Assembly (NCBI RefSeq): GCF_003013475.1
Contig: NZ_PXZO01000045.1
Coordinates: 1 to 64,000 of the forward strand
DNA length: 64,000 bases
Direction: 5' to 3'
Origin: Brevibacillus porteri
Lineage (GTDB): Bacteria > Bacillota > Bacilli > Brevibacillales > Brevibacillaceae
Shown: positions 42,057-50,371 of the stretch, in pieces
How the letters are laid out: every line of letters begins with the position of its first letter
Numbering within the stretch: the first letter of the stretch is position 1
Made by a program: the position numbers and the translations under genes
Notes under the pieces: generated by a model
Databases searched by the model: none
Seen by the model: only the letters and a program-made list of their open reading frames with translations
Told to the model about the DNA's origin: nothing

Positions 42057-43319
42057 TCAGGGATGCCGTTTTTGCCAGATAAAAAGGACGAATGCAATCA
42101 CGAGGGGATAGAGGGCGGACCATCCCAAAAAAGGATAGAGTCCTACTGTACAGACGAGAGAAGTCCAGGAAGCGATTCGGCCTACCCGACTATTACGCAA
42201 GAGTCGTACACCAGCCAGACACCCGCCGATGTAAGTCGCAAAAAAGGTTGCATTAGGCAGCTCGATGAGTCTGGACAAGTCGATCATGTCGAAATAGAGT
42301 ACACCGAGAACGAGGACAAAACATAGAGAGAGAAACAGAAGTCCGCCGGTTGGTGTCCGGTACTTGGCGTGGAGGGTGCCAAACCAGCGAGGAGCGATCT
42401 TTTCTTGCGCCAGCGAATAGGCGATACGTGAAGCAGCACCAATGTAAGCGTTGGCTGTTGCGATACAAATGAACAGTGCGGTTACGGCTACGATCCATCC
42501 GCCGATCGGACCCAGGGAGAGTTGAACCATGACACTGAGTGAGGCAGCGGAGATACCGAACCCGTAGCTATGCGTAGCGACAGTCATAAAGGCCACGGCA
42601 AAATACAAGAGAGCGACGATTCCCGCGCTCCACAAAACACCGCGAATCGCGTTTTTCGCAGGATCGACGAATTCCTCTGAGAGATGTGTCACGGCTTCCC
42701 ACCCAATGAAGCACCAGAACATCAGACCTGCTGCTTGCACGACACTTAACCAACCGTTTGGCATAAAAGGGGTAAAGTGCGTGACTGATGCATGCGGAAT
42801 GCTTGCGACAATGGCCAAAATCAAAATCGTAATAATCAGCGAGACAACAATCGTTTGGACACGTGCAGCTACATGTAAGCCTATAACATTCATCATAAGG
42901 ACAGCGAGAAGAAGCAGAGCAGCAGCCGCATAAACTTGCGACTCACTCCAGTTCAGCAGGATCGCAATGTAGTTGGCCCCTGTAACACTTAGAATCGGTG
43001 CGCCAATCGGGACAGACAAGAGAAAGAACCAGCCTACCATGTTTCCGAATCGATCTCCGTACGCTGTCCGTACAAATGTAGAGACTCCACCTGAGCTCGG
43101 ATAACGAGCAGATAACAGCCCCATCGTAATGGCCATGGGCAGGACGAGAATAGACATGACGAGCCAAGCTAAAATGGAAGCAGGACCAGCCTTCTGCGCT
43201 GCGAGTCCGGGGATGAGCAGGACGCCGGAACCGATCACAGCCCCGATGTATAAGGCGACGATCTGCGGAAGTCGCAGTGTTTTGGCTAGACTGGGGGCTT
43301 GCGTCGATGATTTCCCCAT
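42057..43319 (-). CDS. APC-family amino acid permease
   Basis: A 420-residue membrane transporter with about 12 helices. The APC signature in helix 1 (LYIGAVIGSGVLLIPGLAA), helix 3 text with FWCFIGWEAVTHLSEEFVDPAKN, and SRIAYSLAQEKIAPRWFGTLHAKYRTP are visible. The resemblance is to YjeH-type exporters or uptake permeases; the substrate is not determined. The ATG at 43319 has GAGGGAT 6 bases upstream; a GTG five codons earlier overlaps the ribosome binding site. It is divergent from a LysR gene that probably controls it. Confidence 0.88.
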   Translation of the reverse strand: MGKSSTQAPSLAKTLRLPQIVALYIGAVIGSGVLLIPGLAAQKAGPASILAWLVMSILVLPMAITMGLLSARYPSSGGVSTFVRTAYGDRFGNMVGWFFLLSVPIGAPILSVTGANYIAILLNWSESQVYAAAALLLLAVLMMNVIGLHVAARVQTIVVSLIITILILAIVASIPHASVTHFTPFMPNGWLSVVQAAGLMFWCFIGWEAVTHLSEEFVDPAKNAIRGVLWSAGIVALLYFAVAFMTVATHSYGFGISAASLSVMVQLSLGPIGGWIVAVTALFICIATANAYIGAASRIAYSLAQEKIAPRWFGTLHAKYRTPTGGLLFLSLCFVLVLGVLYFDMIDLSRLIELPNATFFATYIGGCLAGVRLLRNSRVGRIASWTSLVCTVGLYPFLGWSALYPLVIAFVLFIWQKRHP

Positions 43320-43373
43320 AGGTAGATCCCTCACTTTTTTACTTACCTTGTCGTTGGTATCTGAAGTGTAGCA

Positions 43374-43402
43374 TAGACTTAATCATCGGAGTTATCTATA
43401 AT
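43374..43402 (+). promoter_or_regulatory. Sigma-A promoter of the LysR gene
   Basis: TAGACT, 17 bases, TATAAT (43397-43402). The -10 lies inside the palindromic operator. Confidence 0.5.
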
Positions 43403-43411
43403 ATTAGATAA
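43392..43411. promoter_or_regulatory. LysR-type operator palindrome
   Basis: TTATCTATAATATTAGATAA: 7-bp perfect arms with a 6-bp centre, containing the T-N11-A core of LysR sites, in the divergent promoter region. Confidence 0.6.
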
Positions 43412-43447
43412 TTCAAATCGATTTTTTCAATGAAAAGAGGGGGAAAT

Positions 43448-44359
43448 CTGGATACTCGTTATTTGCAAACATTCCGTGAAGTAGCAAAATGCCAAAGTTT
43501 TACTCGTGCAGCAGAAATTTTAGGCTACGCGCAGTCGAGTGTAACGACCCAAATTCAAAATCTGGAATCGGAGTTCGGTGTCAGCTTATTCGAGCGTTGG
43601 GGCAAAAAAATCAGGCTTACCCATGCAGGCGAAGTGCTTCTCGGCTACAGTGAACAGCTGCAAGCTGTATTAGATGAAGCAAAAGCGAATCTGTCAGAGC
43701 AAGCACATCTGGCGGGAACGTTGAGTATCGGAACGGTGGAGTCACTGGCAGCCTTTTATTTACCACCCTATTTGCAAAAATTTCGCTTGGAGCAGCCGCG
43801 TATGCGAATCATGCTTGCACCGGGCATCTGTCAAGACTTGAGGCAGGGGGTAAAGGAAGGAAAGTTCGATTTCGCCTTTGTGCTCGATTGGCTCCACGAT
43901 CAATCTGAGCTGACAAATGTCGTTTTAGGTGAGGAAAAACTAGTTGTTGTGGCTGCGCCTACACACCCGCTTGTGAAAAAAGAGCAGGTAGAAACGCACG
44001 ATTTTAGCGGGGAAACCTGGATTTTTACAGAAAAGGGATGCAGTTACCGAGGGATGATGGAATCGGTGTTGCGTGAAGCAGGAGCCACCGTGGAATCTTC
44101 TTTTGAATTTGGCAGTCTGGAAGCGATAAAACAATGTGTCGCATATGATTTAGGAATTGCGTTACTTCCGAAAATTGTCGTACAAGAAGAAGTGAAAAAT
44201 GGTACACTTGTAATACTCTCGTTTTCCCATCCGGATATCCGTGTTTTCCGACAGTTGGTCTACCATAAAAAGAAATGGATGCCACAGGCTTTGTTACGCT
44301 TTTTGGAGTTACTTACGGTAGAAACTGCAGAGTGTAAAGTGCCGATAATAGGAAGATAA
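43448..44359 (+). CDS. LysR-family transcriptional regulator
   Basis: A 303-residue LysR regulator with the N-terminal helix-turn-helix (DTRYLQTFREVAKCQSFTRAAEILGYAQSSVTTQIQNLESEFGVSLFERWGKKIRLTHAGEVLL) and the periplasmic-binding-like effector domain (about 90-290). I start it at CTG 43448: GAGGGGG lies directly upstream at the right spacing and LysR proteins normally begin M-(D/E)-x-(K/R); the ATG at 43430 has no ribosome binding site. It is divergent from the permease at 42057, which it likely regulates, and its own promoter sits in the shared operator. Confidence 0.88.
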   Translation: MDTRYLQTFREVAKCQSFTRAAEILGYAQSSVTTQIQNLESEFGVSLFERWGKKIRLTHAGEVLLGYSEQLQAVLDEAKANLSEQAHLAGTLSIGTVESLAAFYLPPYLQKFRLEQPRMRIMLAPGICQDLRQGVKEGKFDFAFVLDWLHDQSELTNVVLGEEKLVVVAAPTHPLVKKEQVETHDFSGETWIFTEKGCSYRGMMESVLREAGATVESSFEFGSLEAIKQCVAYDLGIALLPKIVVQEEVKNGTLVILSFSHPDIRVFRQLVYHKKKWMPQALLRFLELLTVETAECKVPIIGR

Positions 44360-44442
44360 TTGGAAAAACTGATGATGGTTGAACTTGCGTATGATATGAT
44401 AGACAAGGTTGCTTTATGAGATAAAAGGAGGTCCATCCGTAC

Positions 44443-45702
44443 ATGAACACAGTATCTGAAAGCATCGTAAAAGATATGGCGTTGGCGCACAACGGCCATC
44501 TGAAGATTGATTGGGTAAAAGAACACATGCCTGTCCTGAACCGCATTCGCGAGCGCTTTGAAAAAGAGAAGCCGTTTGCAGGACTGAAAGTTGCGATCTC
44601 CTTGCACTTGGAAGCGAAAACAGCTTATTTGGCAAAAGTAGTTCAAGCTGGTGGCGCTGAAGTAACCATTACCGGTTCCAACCCGCTGTCTACGCAAGAT
44701 GACATTTGCGCAGCGTTGGTGGAAGACGGCATTCGCGTATTTGCGAAATACAATCCAGATCCTGCTGAGTACAAAGAGCACCTGATCAAAACACTGGAAA
44801 CTCGTCCTGACTTGATCATTGATGACGGTGGCGACCTGATCACCATTTTGCACAGCGAGCGCCGTGATCTGCTGTCTCAAGTACGTGGTGGTGCAGAAGA
44901 AACCACAACAGGTATTCTGCGTCTGAAAGCGCTAGAAAAAGAAGGCAAGCTCGAATTCCCAATGGTTGCCGTAAACGATGCATTCTGCAAATACTTGTTC
45001 GACAACCGCTATGGTACTGGTCAATCCGTATGGGATGGGATCAACCGTACAACGAACCTTGTAGTTGCGGGTAAAACGGTTGTTGTAGCAGGCTATGGCT
45101 GGTGCGGTAAAGGTGTAGCGATGCGCGCAAAAGGTTTGGGCGCAAAAGTAATCGTAACCGAAATCGACCCAATCAAAGCGGTAGAAGCTTACATGGATGG
45201 ATTTGAAGTAATGCCAATGCTTGAAGCTGCGAAGCATGGTGACTACTTCGTAACAGTGACAGGTAACCGCGATATCATCAGCAAAGAGCATTTTGCTGTG
45301 ATGAAGGATGGCGCAATCTTGTCCAACGCGGGTCACTTCGATGTCGAAGTAAACAAGGTCGATCTGAATGCAATGTCGACTTCTTCCCGTATTGTGCGTA
45401 AAGATATTGAAGAATTTGTCTTGGCTGATGGTCGAAAAGTGTATCTGCTCGCAGAAGGCCGCCTCGTGAACTTGGCTGCTGGCGACGGACATCCGGCTGA
45501 AATCATGGATATGACCTTTGCACTGCAAGCAGTATCCTTGGCTTATGTCAATGAACAGTACCAAAACATTGGCAAAAAAGTGCTGAACGTACCATTCGAA
45601 TTGGATCAAATGGTGGCACAGTACAAGTTGGAAGCTCTGAACATCGGAATCGACAAATTGACAAATGAGCAAAAATCCTACCTGGAAAGCTGGGTCGAAT
45701 AG
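44443..45702 (+). CDS. ahcY: Adenosylhomocysteinase
   Basis: A 419-residue NAD-dependent hydrolase that splits S-adenosylhomocysteine into adenosine and homocysteine, recycling the by-product of SAM methylation. Seen: AISLHLEAKTAYL, LIIDDGGDLITILH, the NAD motif VVAGYGWCGKGVAMRAKGLGAKVIVTEIDP (about 211-240), SNAGHFDVEV and LAEGRLVNLAAGDGHP. The length is that of the shorter bacterial/archaeal type. AAAAGGAGG lies about 12 bases before ATG. B. subtilis uses the Pfs/LuxS route instead, so this choice is worth noting. It ends in a strong terminator. Confidence 0.96.
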   Translation: MNTVSESIVKDMALAHNGHLKIDWVKEHMPVLNRIRERFEKEKPFAGLKVAISLHLEAKTAYLAKVVQAGGAEVTITGSNPLSTQDDICAALVEDGIRVFAKYNPDPAEYKEHLIKTLETRPDLIIDDGGDLITILHSERRDLLSQVRGGAEETTTGILRLKALEKEGKLEFPMVAVNDAFCKYLFDNRYGTGQSVWDGINRTTNLVVAGKTVVVAGYGWCGKGVAMRAKGLGAKVIVTEIDPIKAVEAYMDGFEVMPMLEAAKHGDYFVTVTGNRDIISKEHFAVMKDGAILSNAGHFDVEVNKVDLNAMSTSSRIVRKDIEEFVLADGRKVYLLAEGRLVNLAAGDGHPAEIMDMTFALQAVSLAYVNEQYQNIGKKVLNVPFELDQMVAQYKLEALNIGIDKLTNEQKSYLESWVE

Positions 45703-45741
45703 TCACTCGAATCCCGTCTTTTCCCGGCAAAAAAATATGCG

Positions 45742-45776
45742 AAAAAATCCTGCATACAAACGCAGGATTTTTTTTT
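45742..45776 (+). terminator. Intrinsic terminator of ahcY
   Basis: AAAATCCTGC and GCAGGATTTT stem followed by more Ts. The TATAAT at 45776-45781, the likely -10 of the mraZ promoter, begins where the T-run ends. Confidence 0.9.
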
Positions 45777-45797
45777 ATAATAACAAATAGGTACCAG

Positions 45798-45844
45798 GTG
45801 GGGAAAAGTGGGGGAAAGTGGAGCCAACCGACAGGAAAGTGGGG
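45798..45844 (+). promoter_or_regulatory. Array of MraZ-binding boxes
   Basis: GTGGGG at 45798 and 45808, GTGGAG at 45818, and GTGGGG at 45839, spaced 10, 10 and 21 bases, so all on one face of the helix. MraZ is known to bind such GTG(G/T)(A/G/T)G repeats with 4-base spacers and repress its own operon. Confidence 0.88.
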
Positions 45845-45853
45845 GACCAGGGC

Positions 45854-46285
45854 GTGTTCATGGGGGAATATCAGCACAGCATCGACGAAAAAGGCCGCCT
45901 GACGATCCCAGCCAAATTCCGTGAAGGGCTAGGCGCTTCCTTTGTTATTACCCGCGGGCTGGACCAATGTTTGTTTGCTTATCCGCAAGATGAGTGGAAA
46001 CAACTAGAGGAAAGACTCAAGTCTCTCCCATTTACAAAAGCAGATGCTCGCGCATTTACACGATTTTTCTTTTCAGGTGCCACCGAATGCGAGTGGGACA
46101 AGCAGGGAAGGGTAAACATACCACCCAATTTACGTGAGCATGCAGGCATGCAAAAAGAATGTGTGATCATTGGGGTGTCAAACCGTGTAGAGGTATGGAG
46201 CAAGGAACGCTGGGAAGATTATTTTGCTCAGTCAGAAGGCTCTTTTGGAGAAATTGCCGAAAAACTGGTTGATTTTAATTTGTAG
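45854..46285 (+). CDS. mraZ: Transcriptional regulator MraZ
   Basis: A 143-residue protein of two SpoVT-AbrB-like halves that form a ring and bind the repeats just upstream. It starts [27 protein letters not shown]; the second half has [22 protein letters not shown]. The start is GTG at 45854 giving the canonical MFMGEY end, with GGGGGA about 7 bases upstream; the longer reading begins inside the box array. It is the first gene of the dcw cluster and likely represses it. Confidence 0.94.
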   Translation: MFMGEYQHSIDEKGRLTIPAKFREGLGASFVITRGLDQCLFAYPQDEWKQLEERLKSLPFTKADARAFTRFFFSGATECEWDKQGRVNIPPNLREHAGMQKECVIIGVSNRVEVWSKERWEDYFAQSEGSFGEIAEKLVDFNL

Positions 46286-46311
46286 CAGCGAGAAGAACAG
46301 GAGTGACGACA

Positions 46312-47247
46312 TTGTCGTTTCATCACGTAACCGTTTTGATGGATGAGGCTGTCGCAGGGCTAAACATTCGTCCTGGAGGCATTTATGTAGACTGTACACT
46401 TGGTGGAGCTGGGCATAGCAGCTTGATTGCTTCCAAGCTGACGGAGGGCGGTCGCCTTATCGCCATCGATCAGGACGACTGGGCACTGGATAATGCCCGC
46501 GAAAGACTCGCTTCCTATATGGACAGAGTCACGCTGGTAAAGAGCAACTTTCGCCATATCAAAGACATTGTGAGAGATTTAGGTTTGGATGGCGTAGACG
46601 GGGTGTTGTTTGACCTCGGGGTATCCTCTCCGCAATTGGACGAGGGAGAGCGCGGCTTCAGTTACAATGCCGATGCGCCCTTGGATATGAGAATGGACCA
46701 ACAAGCGCCACTGTCCGCCTATGACATTATCAATGAGTGGGATGAAGAAGAGATTGCTAAGATCATTTGGCTGTACGGAGAAGAGAAATTTTCCCGGAGA
46801 ATTGCCCGGCAAATCGTTCAACAAAGGAAGAAGCAGCCGATCCAAACAACAGGTGAACTCGTTGAGTTGATTAAGGAAGGAATTCCTGCCGCTGCGCGCC
46901 GTACCGGACCCCATCCGGCGAAGCGTACCTTTCAGGCAATTCGGATCGCAGTCAATGATGAATTGGATGCATTCAAAGAGGCCGTCGTCGATGCTATTAC
47001 TGTCTTGAATCCAGAAGGTCGCGTAAGCGTCATCACGTTTCATTCCTTAGAGGACAGAATTTGCAAGCAAATTTATCAAGACTTTTCAAAAGGGTGCACG
47101 TGCCCGCCAGCCTTTCCGATTTGCACATGCGGAAATAAAGCGGTTGTAAAAGTCATTACAAAGAAGCCGATTTTGCCATCAGAAGAAGAATTGGAAGCAA
47201 ACAAACGTGCACGATCAGCTAAACTACGGATAGCGGAGAAGCTATAG
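46312..47247 (+). CDS. rsmH: 16S rRNA (cytosine-1402-N4)-methyltransferase RsmH
   Basis: A 311-residue SAM-dependent methyltransferase (MraW) that modifies 16S rRNA at C1402. The opening [33 protein letters not shown] holds the SAM site; [33 protein letters not shown] and [18 protein letters not shown] are family hallmarks, and three cysteines near the end ([13 protein letters not shown]) may hold a zinc. The TTG at 46312 has AGGAG at 8 bases; the GTG at 46303 overlaps that site. It follows mraZ by 26 bases. Confidence 0.95.
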   Translation: MSFHHVTVLMDEAVAGLNIRPGGIYVDCTLGGAGHSSLIASKLTEGGRLIAIDQDDWALDNARERLASYMDRVTLVKSNFRHIKDIVRDLGLDGVDGVLFDLGVSSPQLDEGERGFSYNADAPLDMRMDQQAPLSAYDIINEWDEEEIAKIIWLYGEEKFSRRIARQIVQQRKKQPIQTTGELVELIKEGIPAAARRTGPHPAKRTFQAIRIAVNDELDAFKEAVVDAITVLNPEGRVSVITFHSLEDRICKQIYQDFSKGCTCPPAFPICTCGNKAVVKVITKKPILPSEEELEANKRARSAKLRIAEKL

Positions 47248-47280
47248 ACCGGGATCGACGAGAAAGGGGAGGGAGAAGCG

Positions 47281-47694
47281 ATGAGTTATTACTACCGAGG
47301 AAATCTAGCTATGGAGTTGGAACAACAATCCCGCTCTGTAACGAAAACAACAAAGCGCACGGTTCGAATCAAGCCAACGATTCCGACCGGAGAAAAATTG
47401 CTGTATCTCTTATTTATCTCGTTAACCGTCGTCGGCTTGGGTCTAGTGGGCATCCGCTACTCGCAAATTTCCCAGTTGAATTACGAAATTCAAAGCACCA
47501 AACATGAAAACCGTGTGACGACAGAAAAAAATGCAACAGTGAAATTGCAAATTGAGCAAATGACCAACCGGGATCGCCTGCAAAAAGAAGCAGAGAAGCA
47601 GGGGATGGTATACAATCCAGCAGCTGTACATACGATTGGGAAACCGGAAGTACAAGCGAGTTCTCTGCCGCAAACACAACCCAAAAAACCTTAA
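47281..47694 (+). CDS. ftsL: Cell division protein FtsL
   Basis: A 137-residue bitopic membrane protein: a basic cytoplasmic N-terminus (about 1-38), one transmembrane helix (about 39-61, LLYLLFISLTVVGLGLVGI) and an extracellular coiled coil (about 62-110) that pairs with DivIC in the divisome. A short Pro/Gln tail ends it. The sequence of this family is poorly conserved; the call rests on topology and its place between rsmH and pbpB. GGGGAGGGAG lies about 5 bases before ATG. A terminator-like hairpin begins at its stop codon. Confidence 0.9.
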   Translation: MSYYYRGNLAMELEQQSRSVTKTTKRTVRIKPTIPTGEKLLYLLFISLTVVGLGLVGIRYSQISQLNYEIQSTKHENRVTTEKNATVKLQIEQMTNRDRLQKEAEKQGMVYNPAAVHTIGKPEVQASSLPQTQPKKP

Positions 47695-47829
47695 ATGTTA
47701 CTGCTCTCACGTGCGGTAACATTTTTTCTTAGCTGGGCCCGAGTCTGCTCCTGACTCGGCTAGGTTGCGTTCGTCTCCCCCCATCTACCTTTGTTGGGAG
47801 GCGGGCGATCTTTGATGCGACGGAGTTGA
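47695..47829 (+). promoter_or_regulatory. Structured leader of pbpB with an internal terminator-like hairpin
   Basis: ATGTTAC (47695-47701) and GTAACAT (47716-47722) form a hairpin followed by TTTTTCTT. A second hairpin CCGAGTC (47739-47745)/GACTCGG (47753-47759) and a third region CTCCC/GGGAG (about 47774-47800) follow. This could attenuate transcription between ftsL and pbpB; no new promoter is obvious after it. Confidence 0.5.
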
Positions 47830-50307
47830 ATGGAGATGGAATGGAAACGAAAAGTAAATTGGCGGATTCTCGTGGTAGCCTTATGCCTGATCTTGACCTT
47901 TTCGACGTTGAGCTTTCGAATTTATTGGATCCAAACAGCAGAGGCTGCCAGAATCATGGAAACTGCACAAAAGCAGTGGGACAGAGAACATGTTTTGAAG
48001 CCGAAGCGTGGAGCGATCTATGATCGAAACGGAGAGATTTTGGCGTATGATGGGAAGGCCTATACAGTAAATGCAAGGCTGAAGCCACTTGATGCGAGAG
48101 ACGAAGATGTGGTGAAAGACCCTTACTACACAGCGAATATGCTGGCTCCTATTTTGAATGCGCCTGTTCCAGAATTGGTGAAGAATTTGACCAAATCAAG
48201 TAAAGTAGTGGAATTGGGACGCTACGGGCTAAAGATCAGTGAAGAGCAGAGAAACCGCATTCTGAATTTGCAATATCCGACACTGCCAAGCGGTGAGAAG
48301 CTCAAAAAGAATCAGCTCCCAGGAATCTATTTGACTGAAACGACTCGCCGGGTTTATCCGAATAACGCCTTCGCTTCCCATGTGATCGGTTATCTTGATT
48401 TGTATGATGAACCGAAAATGGGGATTGAGCTGAAATTGAACGAAGAATTGGCTGGAAAAAAGGGAAATATTGCCTACCAAAAGGATCGCGCAGGCTACCA
48501 GCTGCCAGACGGAGAAGGGGAGTACATTCCGGCAAAGGATGGTTTAGATGTTTACCTGACAATTGACCGGCAAATCCAGAATTATGTAGAACAAGCGCTT
48601 GACAAGGTGGAGCAGCAGTACAAGCCACAGGGCATGACGGTGATTGTAGCCGACCCACAAAGCGGTGAGGTTCTGGCCATGGGCAACCGCTCACAGTTCA
48701 ATCCGAATACGTACTACAACGGGATTGAGAATTACAATAACCATGCTGTCACCACAATGTTTGAGCCGGGCTCTACGTTTAAGATTATTACTCTTGCGGC
48801 AGCGATTGAAGAAAAAATGTTTAATCAGAATGAAACCTATCAATCAGGTGCTTATACCATCAAGGGGCAGATTCCGATCCGTGACCACAACAATGGTGCC
48901 GGTTGGGGAACTATCACCTTTTTGGAAGGGGTTCAGCGATCTAGTAACGTATTGTTTGCGAAGTTGGGGTATGAACGGTTGAAGCTGGAGGGTTTGAAGA
49001 AATACTTCAAAAAATTCGGGATGGGTGAAGTAACCGGAATTGAGCTTCCCTACGAGAAAAAAGGAAGTCTGATCAACCTGGAAAAACCTCGGTCACCACG
49101 TGACTGGGCTGCAACAACGTATGGACAAGCAGCGACGGTTACGGCGATCCAGCAGGTTGCCGCTGTAGGGGCGATCGCGAATGGAGGAGAGCTTCTAAAA
49201 CCTCATATTGTAAAAGAAATGCGCGATCCTCACACGGGAGCAGTCGTCAGTCGGACGCAACGTGAAGCTGTGGAGAGGGTTGTAAGTGAAGCGACTGCGA
49301 AACAGACACGAGACATTTTGGGTAAGGTTGTCTCAGAGAAGCCCGGGACCGGTTTGCAATATCAGATCGAAGGGTACCAAGTAGCGGGAAAAACCGGAAC
49401 TGCACAAAAATATGATCCCAACACAGGAAAAATTATGGATGGACGTTATGTAGTATCATTCATCGGTTTTGCGCCAAAAGACAATCCAAAGCTGTTGGTC
49501 TATGTCGTTATTGATGATCCGCAAACAGATGCTTGGTATGCATTGTGGGGGAAAATGATGCTCGCTCCAATGTTTACATCCATTATGGAACGCAGCCTGC
49601 AATATTTGCAGCAGCAGCCTGATCTGTCGGTAGTCAAGGATAAACAGACTGAAAAGCCGACGACGAAAAAAGAAGCGCAGGTAGCACTTGCATCTTCACC
49701 TGCGACACCGAAGACATTGCCTAAGTTTGAAGGGATGTCCACGACAGCCGCGCAATTGCGGGCAAAGCAGGACAGTTTGACTGTAACGGTAGCCGGGACA
49801 GGCACGAAAATCGTCAAACAGTATCCGGAAGCCTATGAACAGGTCGTTCCGGGTGAACAGATCATCCTCGTAACAGATAGGGTCAAAGGAACAAAGATGC
49901 CTGATTTCAAAGGAAAATCATTGCGTGACGTCATGGAGTTCAGCTCTTTGATCAATCTCGAAATGAAATCGACTGGAACTGGATTCGTCACCCAACAAAG
50001 TATTCCTCCGGGAACGGTGCTCCAGGGTACAGAGCTGCTTCAGGTGACGCTGCAATCCGTGTCCGAACCACCTGCACCGACTACACCACCTCCAGGTCAG
50101 GAGGGCGGCACAGTGCCTGTTACAACGACTCCAAACAATCAAGGGTCGAATCCTACTATAAATCCAACAGGTGGAAATAATCCGGCTCCGCCATCTTCCG
50201 GTCAGCAAACTGGGCAAGGTGGTGAAGCACAGCCGCCAGCATCTGGACAGGCACCTCCTCCAGACAAACAAGGAGACCAAACGACACAAACACCGACAAC
50301 TCCATAG
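47830..50307 (+). CDS. pbpB: Penicillin-binding protein 2B, division transpeptidase
   Basis: An 825-residue class B PBP that crosslinks septal peptidoglycan. One N-terminal membrane helix (about 12-32), the pedestal domain, and the transpeptidase with S315-T-F-K318, S371-S-N373 and K521-T-G-T524. Two PASTA domains follow (about 614-670 and 672-733). The last 90 residues are Pro/Gly/Gln/Thr-rich and make the protein about 110 residues longer than B. subtilis PBP2B. The ATG is poorly placed behind GGAG; an ATG two codons later is possible. It is in the normal dcw position. Confidence 0.95.
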   Translation: MEMEWKRKVNWRILVVALCLILTFSTLSFRIYWIQTAEAARIMETAQKQWDREHVLKPKRGAIYDRNGEILAYDGKAYTVNARLKPLDARDEDVVKDPYYTANMLAPILNAPVPELVKNLTKSSKVVELGRYGLKISEEQRNRILNLQYPTLPSGEKLKKNQLPGIYLTETTRRVYPNNAFASHVIGYLDLYDEPKMGIELKLNEELAGKKGNIAYQKDRAGYQLPDGEGEYIPAKDGLDVYLTIDRQIQNYVEQALDKVEQQYKPQGMTVIVADPQSGEVLAMGNRSQFNPNTYYNGIENYNNHAVTTMFEPGSTFKIITLAAAIEEKMFNQNETYQSGAYTIKGQIPIRDHNNGAGWGTITFLEGVQRSSNVLFAKLGYERLKLEGLKKYFKKFGMGEVTGIELPYEKKGSLINLEKPRSPRDWAATTYGQAATVTAIQQVAAVGAIANGGELLKPHIVKEMRDPHTGAVVSRTQREAVERVVSEATAKQTRDILGKVVSEKPGTGLQYQIEGYQVAGKTGTAQKYDPNTGKIMDGRYVVSFIGFAPKDNPKLLVYVVIDDPQTDAWYALWGKMMLAPMFTSIMERSLQYLQQQPDLSVVKDKQTEKPTTKKEAQVALASSPATPKTLPKFEGMSTTAAQLRAKQDSLTVTVAGTGTKIVKQYPEAYEQVVPGEQIILVTDRVKGTKMPDFKGKSLRDVMEFSSLINLEMKSTGTGFVTQQSIPPGTVLQGTELLQVTLQSVSEPPAPTTPPPGQEGGTVPVTTTPNNQGSNPTINPTGGNNPAPPSSGQQTGQGGEAQPPASGQAPPPDKQGDQTTQTPTTP

Positions 50308-50315
50308 TTCTAACT

Positions 50316-50367
50316 AGTCCCCCCTGCGAATAAGGTTAAGAAGAGACAACCTATTTGAGGGGGGACT
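50316..50367 (+). promoter_or_regulatory. Hairpin that buries the spoVD ribosome binding site
   Basis: AGTCCCCCC (50316-50324) pairs perfectly with GGGGGGACT (50359-50367), which contains the spoVD ribosome binding site 7 bases before the TTG. AGGTT (50333-50337) and AACCT (50348-50352) extend the stem inward. Translation of spoVD from a read-through transcript should be low unless the hairpin is opened or absent. Confidence 0.65.
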
Positions 50368-50371
50368 CGCT

